Made by a program: the position numbers and the translations under genes
From: JAMXLO01 sp036494925
GTDB taxonomy: Bacteria; Pseudomonadota; Alphaproteobacteria; Acetobacterales; Acetobacteraceae
Length of the DNA stretch: 8,368 bases
Direction of reading: 5' to 3'
NCBI GenBank assembly: GCA_036494925.1
Contig: DASXNR010000445.1
Coordinates: forward strand, 1-8,368
Shown: piece after piece, positions 1 to 6,271 of the stretch
How the letters are laid out: each line of letters opens with the position of its first letter
Numbering within the stretch: the stretch's first letter is position 1
The notes under the pieces: model-generated
Database searches by the model: none
The model's input: the letters and a program-made list of their open reading frames with translations, nothing else
Told to the model about the DNA's origin: nothing

Positions 1-607
1 CGCCTGGAACAACCTCCCCCGCGCCGACCGCGCGCTCGACCTGCTGCTCCGCCGCCTCGACGTGCCCCAGGCCAACGCCTGGCTGCGCGAGTTCGCCAAA
101 CTCCCCGACCGCCAGCGCACGCTGATCCGCGCCACCGGCGTGATCGGCGACCCGCTCTACCTCCCCTGGCTGATCGAGCGCATGGCCGACCCCACCACCG
201 CCCGTCTCGCCGGCGAGGCGTTCAGCATGATCACCGGCCTCGACCTCGCCTATCGCGACCTCGATCGCCGCCCGCCGCCCGATTTCCAGTCCGGCCCGAC
301 CGACGACCCGGCGGACGAGAACGTCGCGCTCGACGAGGACGAGAACCTGCCCTGGCCCGATCCCGACCGCATCGGCCAATGGTGGACCGCCAACCGCTCG
401 CGCTTCGACGTCGGCACCCCCTACTTCCTCGGCGCCCCCAAAGCCGCCGCCGACTGGCTGGAGGCGTTGTCCGACGCGTTCCAGCGCCAGCGCCATGCCG
501 CGGCGCTCGAGCTCGCCCTCCGCCAGCCCGACAAGGCGATGTTCGAGGTCCGCGCCCGCGGCCGGCTGCAACGCCAGTTGATCGCCCGCGCCCGCGGCCT
601 GGCGTAA
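1..607 (+). CDS. TIGR02270-type protein of unknown function, 3' part only
   Basis: The reading frame is open from base 2 with no start needed, so the gene begins upstream of the window; about 201 C-terminal residues are visible, ending in TAA. The text shows HEAT-like helical repeats followed by an acidic stretch (DDPADENVALDEDENLPWPD) and a WW-containing segment (IGQWWTANRSRF). The phrases GVIGDPLYLPWLIERM, ARLAGEAFSMITGLDL and YFLGAP match my memory of the TIGR02270 proteobacterial family, whose function is unknown. Some members sit near type VI secretion genes, but nothing visible here supports that. The frame contains a GTG at 62, which is internal rather than a true start. It converges on phnE with only 4 bases between the two stop codons. 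Family assignment is fairly sure; function is not known. Confidence 0.8.
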   Translation, partial: AWNNLPRADRALDLLLRRLDVPQANAWLREFAKLPDRQRTLIRATGVIGDPLYLPWLIERMADPTTARLAGEAFSMITGLDLAYRDLDRRPPPDFQSGPTDDPADENVALDEDENLPWPDPDRIGQWWTANRSRFDVGTPYFLGAPKAAADWLEALSDAFQRQRHAAALELALRQPDKAMFEVRARGRLQRQLIARARGLA

Positions 608-611
608 TCCG

Positions 612-1406
612 TCAGCTCAGCCGCTGGCGACACACCGCCGACAGCCGCTCGGCCGCGAACACGATGACGAAGATCACGATCAGCAGCAGCGAGACCTCGC
701 GGTACTGGAACAAATTCATCGCGGTCAGCAGCTCGAATCCGATCCCGCCGGCGCCGACGAACCCCAGCACCAGCGACGACCGGATGTTCTCGTCCAGCCG
801 GTACAGACCAATCCCCAGCAGCGCCGGCAGCACCATCGGCACCACGCCATGGGAAAACACCTGCATCCGGTTGGCTCCGGTCAGGGACAGCGCGTCGATC
901 GGCGCCATGTCCATGTTCTCGATCGTCTCGGCGAACAGCCGCCCCAGCATGCCGATCGAGTGCACCGCCAGCGCCAGCCCGCCCGGAAACGGCCCGAGCC
1001 CCACCGCGGTGACGAAGAACAGCGCCCACACCAGATCGGGCACCGCGCGCGTGAAGCCGATGACGCCGCGCGAGAGATAATACAGCACGCGCGACGGCGT
1101 CACGTTCGCCGCGGCCAGCACCGCGAGCGGCAGCGCCATCACGACCCCGCCGATCGTGCCGAAGATGGCGATATCCACCGTCTCCAGTGTCGGCCACGCC
1201 ACGTCGGGCAGCCGGGAAAAGTCGGGCGGCGTGGCGCGCCGGATGATGTCCACCATGCCGTGGAAGCCGGTGATCAGGTCCTGCGGCCGCGCCTGCACCA
1301 CGATCAGCGACTGCACCACCACCAGGATCACGGCCACCACCCCGACCGTGCGAATCGAGATCGCCGCGGCACCGGCCCAGCCACGCGGCGCGATCGTGGC
1401 GCTCAC
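612..1406 (-). CDS. phnE: Phosphonate/phosphite-type ABC transporter permease
   Basis: A 264-residue inner-membrane permease of the PhnE family, the channel half of a PhnDCE importer for phosphonates or related P-oxyanions. Hydrophobic segments lie at about residues 17-37, 75-100, 122-147, 187-204 and 238-257. The cytoplasmic coupling loop that docks on the ATPase is visible around 169-194 (PIDALSLTGANRMQVF, then VVPMVLPALL), the EAA-G motif form with D-A-L and G177. The downstream text LYRLDENIRSSLVLGFVGAGGIG is typical of PhnE. The start is GTG at 1406, overlapping the phnC stop by 4 bases (GTGA), which implies translational coupling; the ribosome binding site is weak. Only one permease gene is present, so a homodimer is expected. 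Substrate cannot be told from the sequence. Confidence 0.93.
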   Translation of the reverse strand: MSATIAPRGWAGAAAISIRTVGVVAVILVVVQSLIVVQARPQDLITGFHGMVDIIRRATPPDFSRLPDVAWPTLETVDIAIFGTIGGVVMALPLAVLAAANVTPSRVLYYLSRGVIGFTRAVPDLVWALFFVTAVGLGPFPGGLALAVHSIGMLGRLFAETIENMDMAPIDALSLTGANRMQVFSHGVVPMVLPALLGIGLYRLDENIRSSLVLGFVGAGGIGFELLTAMNLFQYREVSLLLIVIFVIVFAAERLSAVCRQRLS

Positions 1407-2158
1407 GCGGCTTCCGCCAGATACAGCAGCTGCACCGCATCGCGCGACAGGTCCGCGCGCTGCGCGTCGAATGCGATGCGCCCGTCGCGCATGCCCACGA
1501 CGCGATCGGCGAAGTCGAATGCGAGATCGACCTGGTGCAGCACGCACAGCACCGCATGACCCTCGTTGTGCGCCAGGCCACGCAGCAGGTGCATGATGTC
1601 CTGCGCGGCCTCCGGGTCGAGGCTTGCCACCGGCTCGTCCGCCAACATGACCAGCGGCCGCTGTGCCAGTGCCCTCGCGATCGCGACGCGCTGTGCCTGG
1701 CCGCCCGACAGCGTGTCGGCGCGCTGGGCCGCCAGATGCTCCAGCCCGACCAGACCCAGGTAGTCGGCCGCCGCCCGCAGTTCCCCGGGCGGCAACCTGC
1801 CGAGTGCCGTCCACCAGGTCTGATGCCGCCCCAGGGCGCCGGAGGCGACGTTGGCAAGCACGCTGCGCCGGCGCACCAGGCTGGCGTGCTGCCAGATCAT
1901 CGCGACGTCGAGCCGCGCGCGCCGCAGTTTCTCGCCGGCGACGTGGGAGATGTCGTTGCCGTTCAGCCAGACCTCGCCCTCGGTCGGCGTCAGCGCACGG
2001 TTGATGCAACGCAGCAGCGTGGTCTTCCCGCAGCCGTTGCCGCCGAGCACGACCAGCAATTCGCCCGCCTGAACCTCGAGATCGACACCAGTAAGCGCCA
2101 GCTTGCCGTTGGGATAGCGGAGCGTCAGCCCGCGGACCCGCAGTATCGGTGGCGTCAG
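1403..2158 (-). CDS. phnC: Phosphonate-type ABC transporter ATP-binding protein, probable CTG start
   Basis: The ATPase subunit of the PhnDCE importer, 251 residues from the chosen start. Walker A is GGNGCGKT (39-46), the Q-loop glutamine is in MIWQHAS (Q90), the signature is LSGGQAQRVAIARAL (from 150), Walker B is LVMLADEP (169-176), the D-loop is SLDP (179-182) and the switch histidine is in VLHQVDLAF (H208). All catalytic elements are intact. The only ATG/GTG/TTG codon in the open frame before Walker A is a TTG at 2059, which would leave just five residues before the P-loop. The frame upstream of it clearly encodes the family N-terminus (ILRVRGLTLRYPNGKLAL, with the adenine-stacking tyrosine Y15). 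CTG at 2158 overlaps the phnD stop by 4 bases (CTGA) and lies 8 bases after GGAG, so I call it as the start. Confidence 0.9.
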   Translation of the reverse strand: MTPPILRVRGLTLRYPNGKLALTGVDLEVQAGELLVVLGGNGCGKTTLLRCINRALTPTEGEVWLNGNDISHVAGEKLRRARLDVAMIWQHASLVRRRSVLANVASGALGRHQTWWTALGRLPPGELRAAADYLGLVGLEHLAAQRADTLSGGQAQRVAIARALAQRPLVMLADEPVASLDPEAAQDIMHLLRGLAHNEGHAVLCVLHQVDLAFDFADRVVGMRDGRIAFDAQRADLSRDAVQLLYLAEAA

Positions 2159-3066
2159 CTCAGCTTCTCCAGGTCGATGTTCAGCGTCTTCACCAGATCG
2201 CGGATACCGTTATAGGCGCCGTCGGTCTGTGGCACGAAGTGCGTGCCGCCCAGGCCCATGAGCTTGCGATCAGCCTCGGGCAGTACGGTGAGGTCGAGCG
2301 TCTGCAGCACGTTGGTCAGGCGCGCCTTGAAGTCGGCGGGCAGATCGCCGCGCACCGTGATCGGATCGGTGGGGATCGGATCGGATTTCCACAGGAACAC
2401 CACGTCGCCGTCCTTGTAGTGGCCGCGCTGGGTGGCGGATTCGAGCTGCTCGCTGTTCAGTTCGCCGGCGTCGACCTTGTGGTTGTACAACGCCTCGAAC
2501 GACGAGGTGTGGCTGCCGGCATAGATCGGCCTGATGTCCTTGTCCGGATCGATGCCGGCCTTGCGCAGGCCATAAGCGGGGAACAGGTGCCCGGAGGTGG
2601 AGGCGGGATCGGAGAATGCGAACGAATGGCCGCGGATCTCGGCCACCGTCTTGATGCCGGAGCCCGGCCAGGTCACCAGGCTTGCCCAGTAGCTGTCCGG
2701 CTGGCCCTCCTTGTTGCCGAACGCGGCGACCGCTTCGGCCTTGGCAACCTGGTGCGCCAGCACATAGCCGAGAGGGCCGAACTCGCCGATCTCCAGCTTA
2801 CCCACCCGCATCGCCTCGATCTCGGCGTTGTAGGTGGTGGTGACATAGACCTTCACCTCGCAGCCGAGCTTGTCGGCGATCGCCTTGGCGATGTGGTCGT
2901 AGATCGGCACCAGCTTGGCGGAGGTGTCGTACGGCTCGACGCCGAAACGGACCACCCCGTCGTTCGGGCAGTCGGGGGCGTTTGCCGCGAAGCTCGCTGG
3001 TGCCACGGCAAGGCCGATGATTGCCGCGGCCGCAGCGAGGCCGGGCCGGTGACGAAGTGGATGCAT
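2155..3066 (-). CDS. phnD: Periplasmic phosphonate/phosphite-type substrate-binding protein
   Basis: The periplasmic binding component of the PhnDCE importer, 303 residues. A signal peptide is visible: basic MHPLRHRP, a hydrophobic core at about 9-24 and an AxA-type site near ASFA-ANAP (cleavage about residue 27). Family features in order are FGVEPYD (41-47), the dimerisation/ligand region EIGEFGPLGYVLAH (92-105), the phosphate-grip motif SDPASTSG (152-159), and GSHTSSFEALYNHKVDAGE (184-202). The start is ATG at 3066 rather than the in-frame ATG at 3093: GGGGAG lies 8 bases upstream of 3066, and the signal peptide begins cleanly there, whereas 3093 has no ribosome binding site. It is first in the phnDCE order; its stop overlaps the phnC start. 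Binding specificity (phosphonate, phosphite, hypophosphite) is not decidable by eye. Confidence 0.93.
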   Translation of the reverse strand: MHPLRHRPGLAAAAAIIGLAVAPASFAANAPDCPNDGVVRFGVEPYDTSAKLVPIYDHIAKAIADKLGCEVKVYVTTTYNAEIEAMRVGKLEIGEFGPLGYVLAHQVAKAEAVAAFGNKEGQPDSYWASLVTWPGSGIKTVAEIRGHSFAFSDPASTSGHLFPAYGLRKAGIDPDKDIRPIYAGSHTSSFEALYNHKVDAGELNSEQLESATQRGHYKDGDVVFLWKSDPIPTDPITVRGDLPADFKARLTNVLQTLDLTVLPEADRKLMGLGGTHFVPQTDGAYNGIRDLVKTLNIDLEKLS

Positions 3067-3173
3067 GTCCTTTGCTCCCCGTTGGTGCGGCATTGGCGGG
3101 GTTTCTAGGCGTCAGGGATGCTGTAATTGATGACGGGGATATGAAGGTTCCGCGTCAGAACGCTGTCGGCGTG

Positions 3174-3200
3174 GACAACCGGACAAGTGATCCGGCTGTC
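3174..3200. promoter_or_regulatory. 27-bp imperfect palindrome in the divergent phnD / kinase intergenic region
   Basis: GACAACCGGA (3174-3183) and TCCGGCTGTC (3191-3200) are inverted copies with one mismatch, separated by 7 bases. In RNA read from the minus strand the mismatch becomes a G-U pair, giving a 10-bp stem, but there is no U-run, so it does not look like a classic terminator. The position between two divergently transcribed units suits an operator for a dimeric regulator. I do not see a convincing PhoB box or an unambiguous -35/-10 pair in 3067-3242. Role is inference. Confidence 0.4.
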
Positions 3201-3242
3201 TCGACGTGAGGTTTCCGGCGATTTCGGCTATGCACCAGCGAC

Positions 3243-3797
3243 ATGTGCCTGCGAACCCGCCGCATTCATGTGTTCGGAGCGTCCGGCGCCGGCGTCACCA
3301 CACTGGGCCGCGCGCTTGCGGATGCCCTTGGCATACCGCATCACGACACCGACGACTATTTCTGGCTGCCAACCGCGCCGCCCTATCTTCGCACGCGTGA
3401 TGTTGCCGATCGGCTGCGACTGATGCGCGAGATGTTTCTGGAACGCTCGGACTGGGTGCTCAGCGGATCGCTGGACGACTGGGGCCGTCCGGTACATGCC
3501 ATGTTCGATCTGGTGGCGTTTCTGTATGTGCCGACCGAGATCCGCGTGCACCGGCTGCGCGCCCGCGAGACGCGGCGTTTCGGTCGCGATGCCGTTTCCC
3601 CGGGCGGCTGGCGGCACCAGGAAGCCTCGGACTTCATCGACTGGGCCTCGCATTATGACGACGCCACGCGTGAAGGCCGCAACCTGCCGCGCCATCAGGC
3701 CTGGCTGAGCACCTTGCCCTGTCCCGTGCTACGGCTCGATGGCACGCTGGCGGTTGCCGATCTGGTCGATCAGGTGGTGAGGAGTTTGCCCACGTGA
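3243..3797 (+). CDS. P-loop nucleotide-kinase-like protein with a lysine-less Walker A
   Basis: A 184-residue protein with the compact fold of adenylate/shikimate-kinase-like P-loop enzymes. The P-loop is GASGAGVTT (12-20): the position of the usual lysine is valine. Next come HHDTDDYFWLP (33-43), a strand-turn at WVLSGSLDDW (71-80), a strand LVAFLYVP (90-97) and an arginine-rich lid-like helix RVHRLRARETRRFG (101-114). I recall relatives with GASGSGTTT at this site, so loss of the lysine may be a family trait rather than damage. Substrate is unknown; annotations such as adenylate kinase would be over-precise. ATG 3243 is the first start after an in-frame TGA at 3207; no good ribosome binding site precedes it. 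Its stop overlaps the next gene by 4 bases. It heads a three-gene unit. Confidence 0.8.
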   Translation: MCLRTRRIHVFGASGAGVTTLGRALADALGIPHHDTDDYFWLPTAPPYLRTRDVADRLRLMREMFLERSDWVLSGSLDDWGRPVHAMFDLVAFLYVPTEIRVHRLRARETRRFGRDAVSPGGWRHQEASDFIDWASHYDDATREGRNLPRHQAWLSTLPCPVLRLDGTLAVADLVDQVVRSLPT

Positions 3798-4681
3798 ACA
3801 ACCACGAGGTGACGGAGGACGAAGTCGCCGCCGCGCGGTGCTGGTTCGCCGAGGAGCTGCGGCATGTGGCGCGGGTGCGATCGCCAGCGGTCGTGCATGC
3901 GTTCGCGACCGTGCCGCGCGAGCACTTCGCCGGACCGGGTCCGTGGCGTCTGCTGAGCGCCTCGTTCGTGCGGGACTATTGGACCACCGAGAACGCCGAT
4001 CCGCGTCACCTCTACCATGATGTGCTGATCGCGATCGACGAGGCGCGCAGGCTCAACAACGGCCAGCCGAGCCTGTGGGCATTCCTGTATGACCAGCTTG
4101 GTCTCGCCGCGGCCCAGCACGTCGTGCATGTCGGCATCGGCACCGGCTACTACAGTGCGATCCTGGCTGAAATCGTCGGCCGCGACGGCACGGTAACCGC
4201 GGTCGAGATCGATGCCGCACTGGCCGCGCGGGCGCGGACGAACCTGGCGCCTGCGTGGCCGCAGGCCAATGTCGTCACCGCGGACGGCTTCGCGTTCCGT
4301 CCGGAACAGCCGGCCGATGTCATCATCGTCAATGCCGGCGTGACGCATCTGTCGGTTGCGTGGCTCGACGCGCTGGCCGAGGACAATGGCAGGCTGCTGG
4401 TGCCGTTGACGGAAGCGGACCGGGCCGGCGTGTTCGTACTGATCACGCGCCGGAACGGTGAGCGTGAGCGCTACGCGGCGCGTCATGTCTGCCGGGTCGG
4501 CATTGTCGACTGCATCGGCGGCCGCGATGATGCAGCACAGGCGAGACTGGTCGCGGCGCTGCGAAAGTCGCGCTCCGCTCCACCTATCCAATCGCTGCGG
4601 CGTGCGCCGGACGAACCGGACGAAACCTGCTGGCTGGCCGGCGACGGCTGGTGGCTGTCAACGGCTCCACTGGAAGCGTGA
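3794..4681 (+). CDS. Protein-L-isoaspartate-methyltransferase-like SAM-dependent methyltransferase
   Basis: A 295-residue class I methyltransferase. SAM motif I is VVHVGIGTGYYSA (110-122), followed by an acidic ribose-binding residue in VEID (137-140), VTADG (161-165), motif IV ADVIIVNAGVTHL (174-186) and NGRLLVPL (198-205). The pre-motif segment NNGQPSLWAFLYDQL (88-102) corresponds to the substrate loop of protein-isoaspartate methyltransferases (Pcm), and VPREHF (40-45) also fits that family. Pcm proper is about 210 residues; this protein is longer, with a tryptophan-rich tail (CWLAGDGWWLST), so it is probably a paralog with a different target. The GTG start at 3794 overlaps the preceding stop (GTGA) and has AGGAG 9 bases upstream, which supports translational coupling. 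True substrate unknown. Confidence 0.85.
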   Translation: MNNHEVTEDEVAAARCWFAEELRHVARVRSPAVVHAFATVPREHFAGPGPWRLLSASFVRDYWTTENADPRHLYHDVLIAIDEARRLNNGQPSLWAFLYDQLGLAAAQHVVHVGIGTGYYSAILAEIVGRDGTVTAVEIDAALAARARTNLAPAWPQANVVTADGFAFRPEQPADVIIVNAGVTHLSVAWLDALAEDNGRLLVPLTEADRAGVFVLITRRNGERERYAARHVCRVGIVDCIGGRDDAAQARLVAALRKSRSAPPIQSLRRAPDEPDETCWLAGDGWWLSTAPLEA

Positions 4682-4690
4682 GGATCGACC

Positions 4691-4999
4691 ATGCTGCAAC
4701 TGCGACCCAACTGCGAATACTGCGACAAGGACCTGCCGCCGAGTGCGACGGACGCACACATCTGCAGCTACGAGTGCACGTTCTGCGCCAATTGCGTTGA
4801 GGCGATACTATTCAACGTCTGCCCGAACTGCGGCGGCGGCTTCGTGCCAAGGCCGATCCGACCGGCAATCGAACGCCGTCCTGGCGTGGGTCTCGGCAGG
4901 AACCCAGCCTCGACCACGCGCGTGCATCTGAAATGGGATCGCGCCGAGTTGGAGGCGTTTCTCGGGTCAGTGCGCAATATCGCACCGGAGGCGCGATAG
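4691..4999 (+). CDS. DUF1272 family cysteine-rich (zinc-ribbon-like) protein
   Basis: A 102-residue protein beginning MLQLRPNCEYCDKDLPP, the characteristic opening of DUF1272. Eight cysteines are arranged as C8-x2-C11, C25-x3-C29-x2-C32-x2-C35 and C44-x2-C47, consistent with two zinc-binding sites; this is inferred from spacing. The conserved phrase CSYECTFCANC is present. After residue 52 the protein is basic and proline-rich, ending in a helix-like tail (WDRAELEAFLGSVRNI) that seems longer than in short family members. The family has no established function that I know of. The start has GAGG about 7 bases upstream, and the gene follows the methyltransferase stop by 9 bases, so the two are probably co-transcribed. 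Confidence 0.88.
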   Translation: MLQLRPNCEYCDKDLPPSATDAHICSYECTFCANCVEAILFNVCPNCGGGFVPRPIRPAIERRPGVGLGRNPASTTRVHLKWDRAELEAFLGSVRNIAPEAR

Positions 5000-5049
5000 G
5001 GCGGTGCCCTCGCCTTCGCGACCCTGGCGAGTCACAGTTGCCACCGCCC
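4999..5049 (+). promoter_or_regulatory. Nested inverted repeat directly upstream of the amidase ribosome binding site
   Basis: An outer perfect 8-bp stem (GGGCGGTG 4999-5006 with CACCGCCC 5042-5049) encloses an inner perfect 6-bp stem (CTCGCC 5009-5014 with GGCGAG 5026-5031). The structure begins at the last base of the DUF1272 stop codon and ends one base before GGAGG (5051-5055), the amidase ribosome binding site. There is no U-run. It could be a terminator-like element for the upstream unit, an mRNA end stabiliser, or a 5' leader of the amidase; I cannot distinguish these. Confidence 0.4.
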
Positions 5050-5063
5050 AGGAGGATCCAATC

Positions 5064-6173
5064 ATGCGCGCGATCCGCATCGACCGCAGCAAGCCGCTCT
5101 GCGACGAACCGAACTGCGGCCACAACCGCTACCACCCCGACATCGCCCCCGCCGCCGAGATCGGCGAAGGCGAGGAGATCGCGTTGGAAACCCGTGATGC
5201 GCTCGACGGTCAGATCACTCCGACCACCACAGTTGGCGACTTCGCCTCACTCAACGCCGGAGCAGTGCATCCGCTCACCGGCCCGGTGTTCGTCAAGGGC
5301 GCACAGCCCGGCGACGTGCTGGAGATCGAGTTCACCGACATCATCCCGCAGCCCACCGCGTTCAGCGCGATCATGCCGGGCCTGGGCTTCCTGCGCGACG
5401 TGATGACCGAGCCGTTCCTGGTGCACTGGGAGCTCAAGGACAACTGGGCCACTTCGGCCCAGCTCCCGGGCGTGCGCGTCCCCGGTGCGCCTTTCATGGG
5501 CGTCTCCGCGGTCGCCCCCACCGCCGAACAGCTCGCCGCCTGGACCGCGCGGGAGCAGCGGGTGATCGACCGCGGCGGCTTCGCACTGCCGCCTGACGCC
5601 GACGGCGCGGTGCCTGCCGGTCCCTGCGGCCTTACCGGCCTGCGCACGCTTCCGCCGCGCGAAAACGGCGGGAATTTCGACGTGAAGCAACTCACCAGGG
5701 GTGCCAGGCTGTATCTGCCGGTGTTCAAGGAAGGCGCGCTGTTCTCCACCGGCGACGGCCATTTCGCGCAGGGCGACGGCGAGGTCTGCGTCACCGCGGT
5801 CGAGATGGGCGCCACCGCGGTGGTACGCTTCAGAGTGCACAAAGGGCTCGCCACCCGGCGGAAATTCGTATCGCCGGTGTTCTCGCGCACCAGCTACTTC
5901 ACAGATCCCCGCTACGCCGCGCCGGAACGGTTCCTTGGCGTCATGGGCATGCCGATCAATGCCACCGGCGAGATCGAGGCGGAGAACCTCACGCTCGCCT
6001 GCCGCAATGCCGTGCTGAACATGATGGAGCTGTTGCAGGAGCGCGGCTTCAGCCGCCAGCAGGCCTACGTGATTTGCAGCGTCGCGGTCGATCTGCGCGT
6101 CTCGAACGTGGTCGATGTGCCGAACTATGTGGTCTCGGCACTGCTGCCGGAGGCGATCTTCGGCGGAGATTGA
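5064..6173 (+). CDS. Acetamidase/formamidase family protein
   Basis: A 369-residue enzyme of the FmdA/AmdA family, which hydrolyses short amides such as formamide or acetamide to the acid plus ammonia in the cytoplasm. Family landmarks in order are LNAGAVHPLTGPVFVKGA (63-80), PGDVLEIEF (82-90), the PRENGGNFD motif (198-206) with the downstream STGDGHFAQGDGEVC (228-242), and AVEMGA (245-250). The C-terminal region (NLTLACRNAVLNMMELL, AYVICSVAVDLRVSNVVD) is also typical. The start is ATG 5064 because GGAGG lies 8 bases upstream; an in-frame GTG at 5004 has no such site and would add unrelated residues. No amide transporter or regulator is adjacent. Exact substrate is not assignable, and distant members act on other amides. 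A TTGACA hexamer overlaps its stop codon. Confidence 0.92.
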   Translation: MRAIRIDRSKPLCDEPNCGHNRYHPDIAPAAEIGEGEEIALETRDALDGQITPTTTVGDFASLNAGAVHPLTGPVFVKGAQPGDVLEIEFTDIIPQPTAFSAIMPGLGFLRDVMTEPFLVHWELKDNWATSAQLPGVRVPGAPFMGVSAVAPTAEQLAAWTAREQRVIDRGGFALPPDADGAVPAGPCGLTGLRTLPPRENGGNFDVKQLTRGARLYLPVFKEGALFSTGDGHFAQGDGEVCVTAVEMGATAVVRFRVHKGLATRRKFVSPVFSRTSYFTDPRYAAPERFLGVMGMPINATGEIEAENLTLACRNAVLNMMELLQERGFSRQQAYVICSVAVDLRVSNVVDVPNYVVSALLPEAIFGGD

Positions 6174-6271
6174 CATGACGTCCGCTCATGCGACGGCTGA
6201 TAAACTATCCTTTGTAAGGCCAACCGTAGAGACACACCTGACCGTTACTTCCTATACCAGGAGCAACGGCA

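Noticed and set aside
551..599. 13-bp direct repeat CGCGCCCGCGGCC at 551-563 and 587-599
   Set aside because: Both copies lie inside coding sequence specifying arginine/alanine-rich text (RARGR, RARGL); composition explains it.
421..2009. Long minus-strand open frames in other registers across phnC and phnE (478 and 465 codons)
   Set aside because: They are alanine/arginine-rich shadows caused by high GC at third positions. The 465-codon frame becomes real only from the GTG at 1406 (phnE); everything before that overlaps phnC out of frame.
2149..3108. 319-codon plus-strand open frame opposite phnD
   Set aside because: Antisense shadow of phnD, which has a signal peptide, conserved binding motifs and a ribosome binding site on the other strand.
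3067..3242. Possible PhoB box upstream of phnD
   Set aside because: Two CTGTC pentamers are present, but not as the 11-base-spaced direct repeats of a Pho box; no adequate match was seen.
6170..6175. Perfect TTGACA hexamer overlapping the amidase stop, considered as a -35 box for the DUF1127 gene
   Set aside because: The nearest plausible -10 (TGATAA at 6198) gives a 22-base spacer, and the 17-base position is GC-rich (ACGGCT). Not convincing as a promoter.
5247..6176. 309-codon minus-strand open frame opposite the amidase gene
   Set aside because: Histidine/arginine-rich shadow with no recognisable motif; the plus strand encodes an intact FmdA/AmdA family protein.
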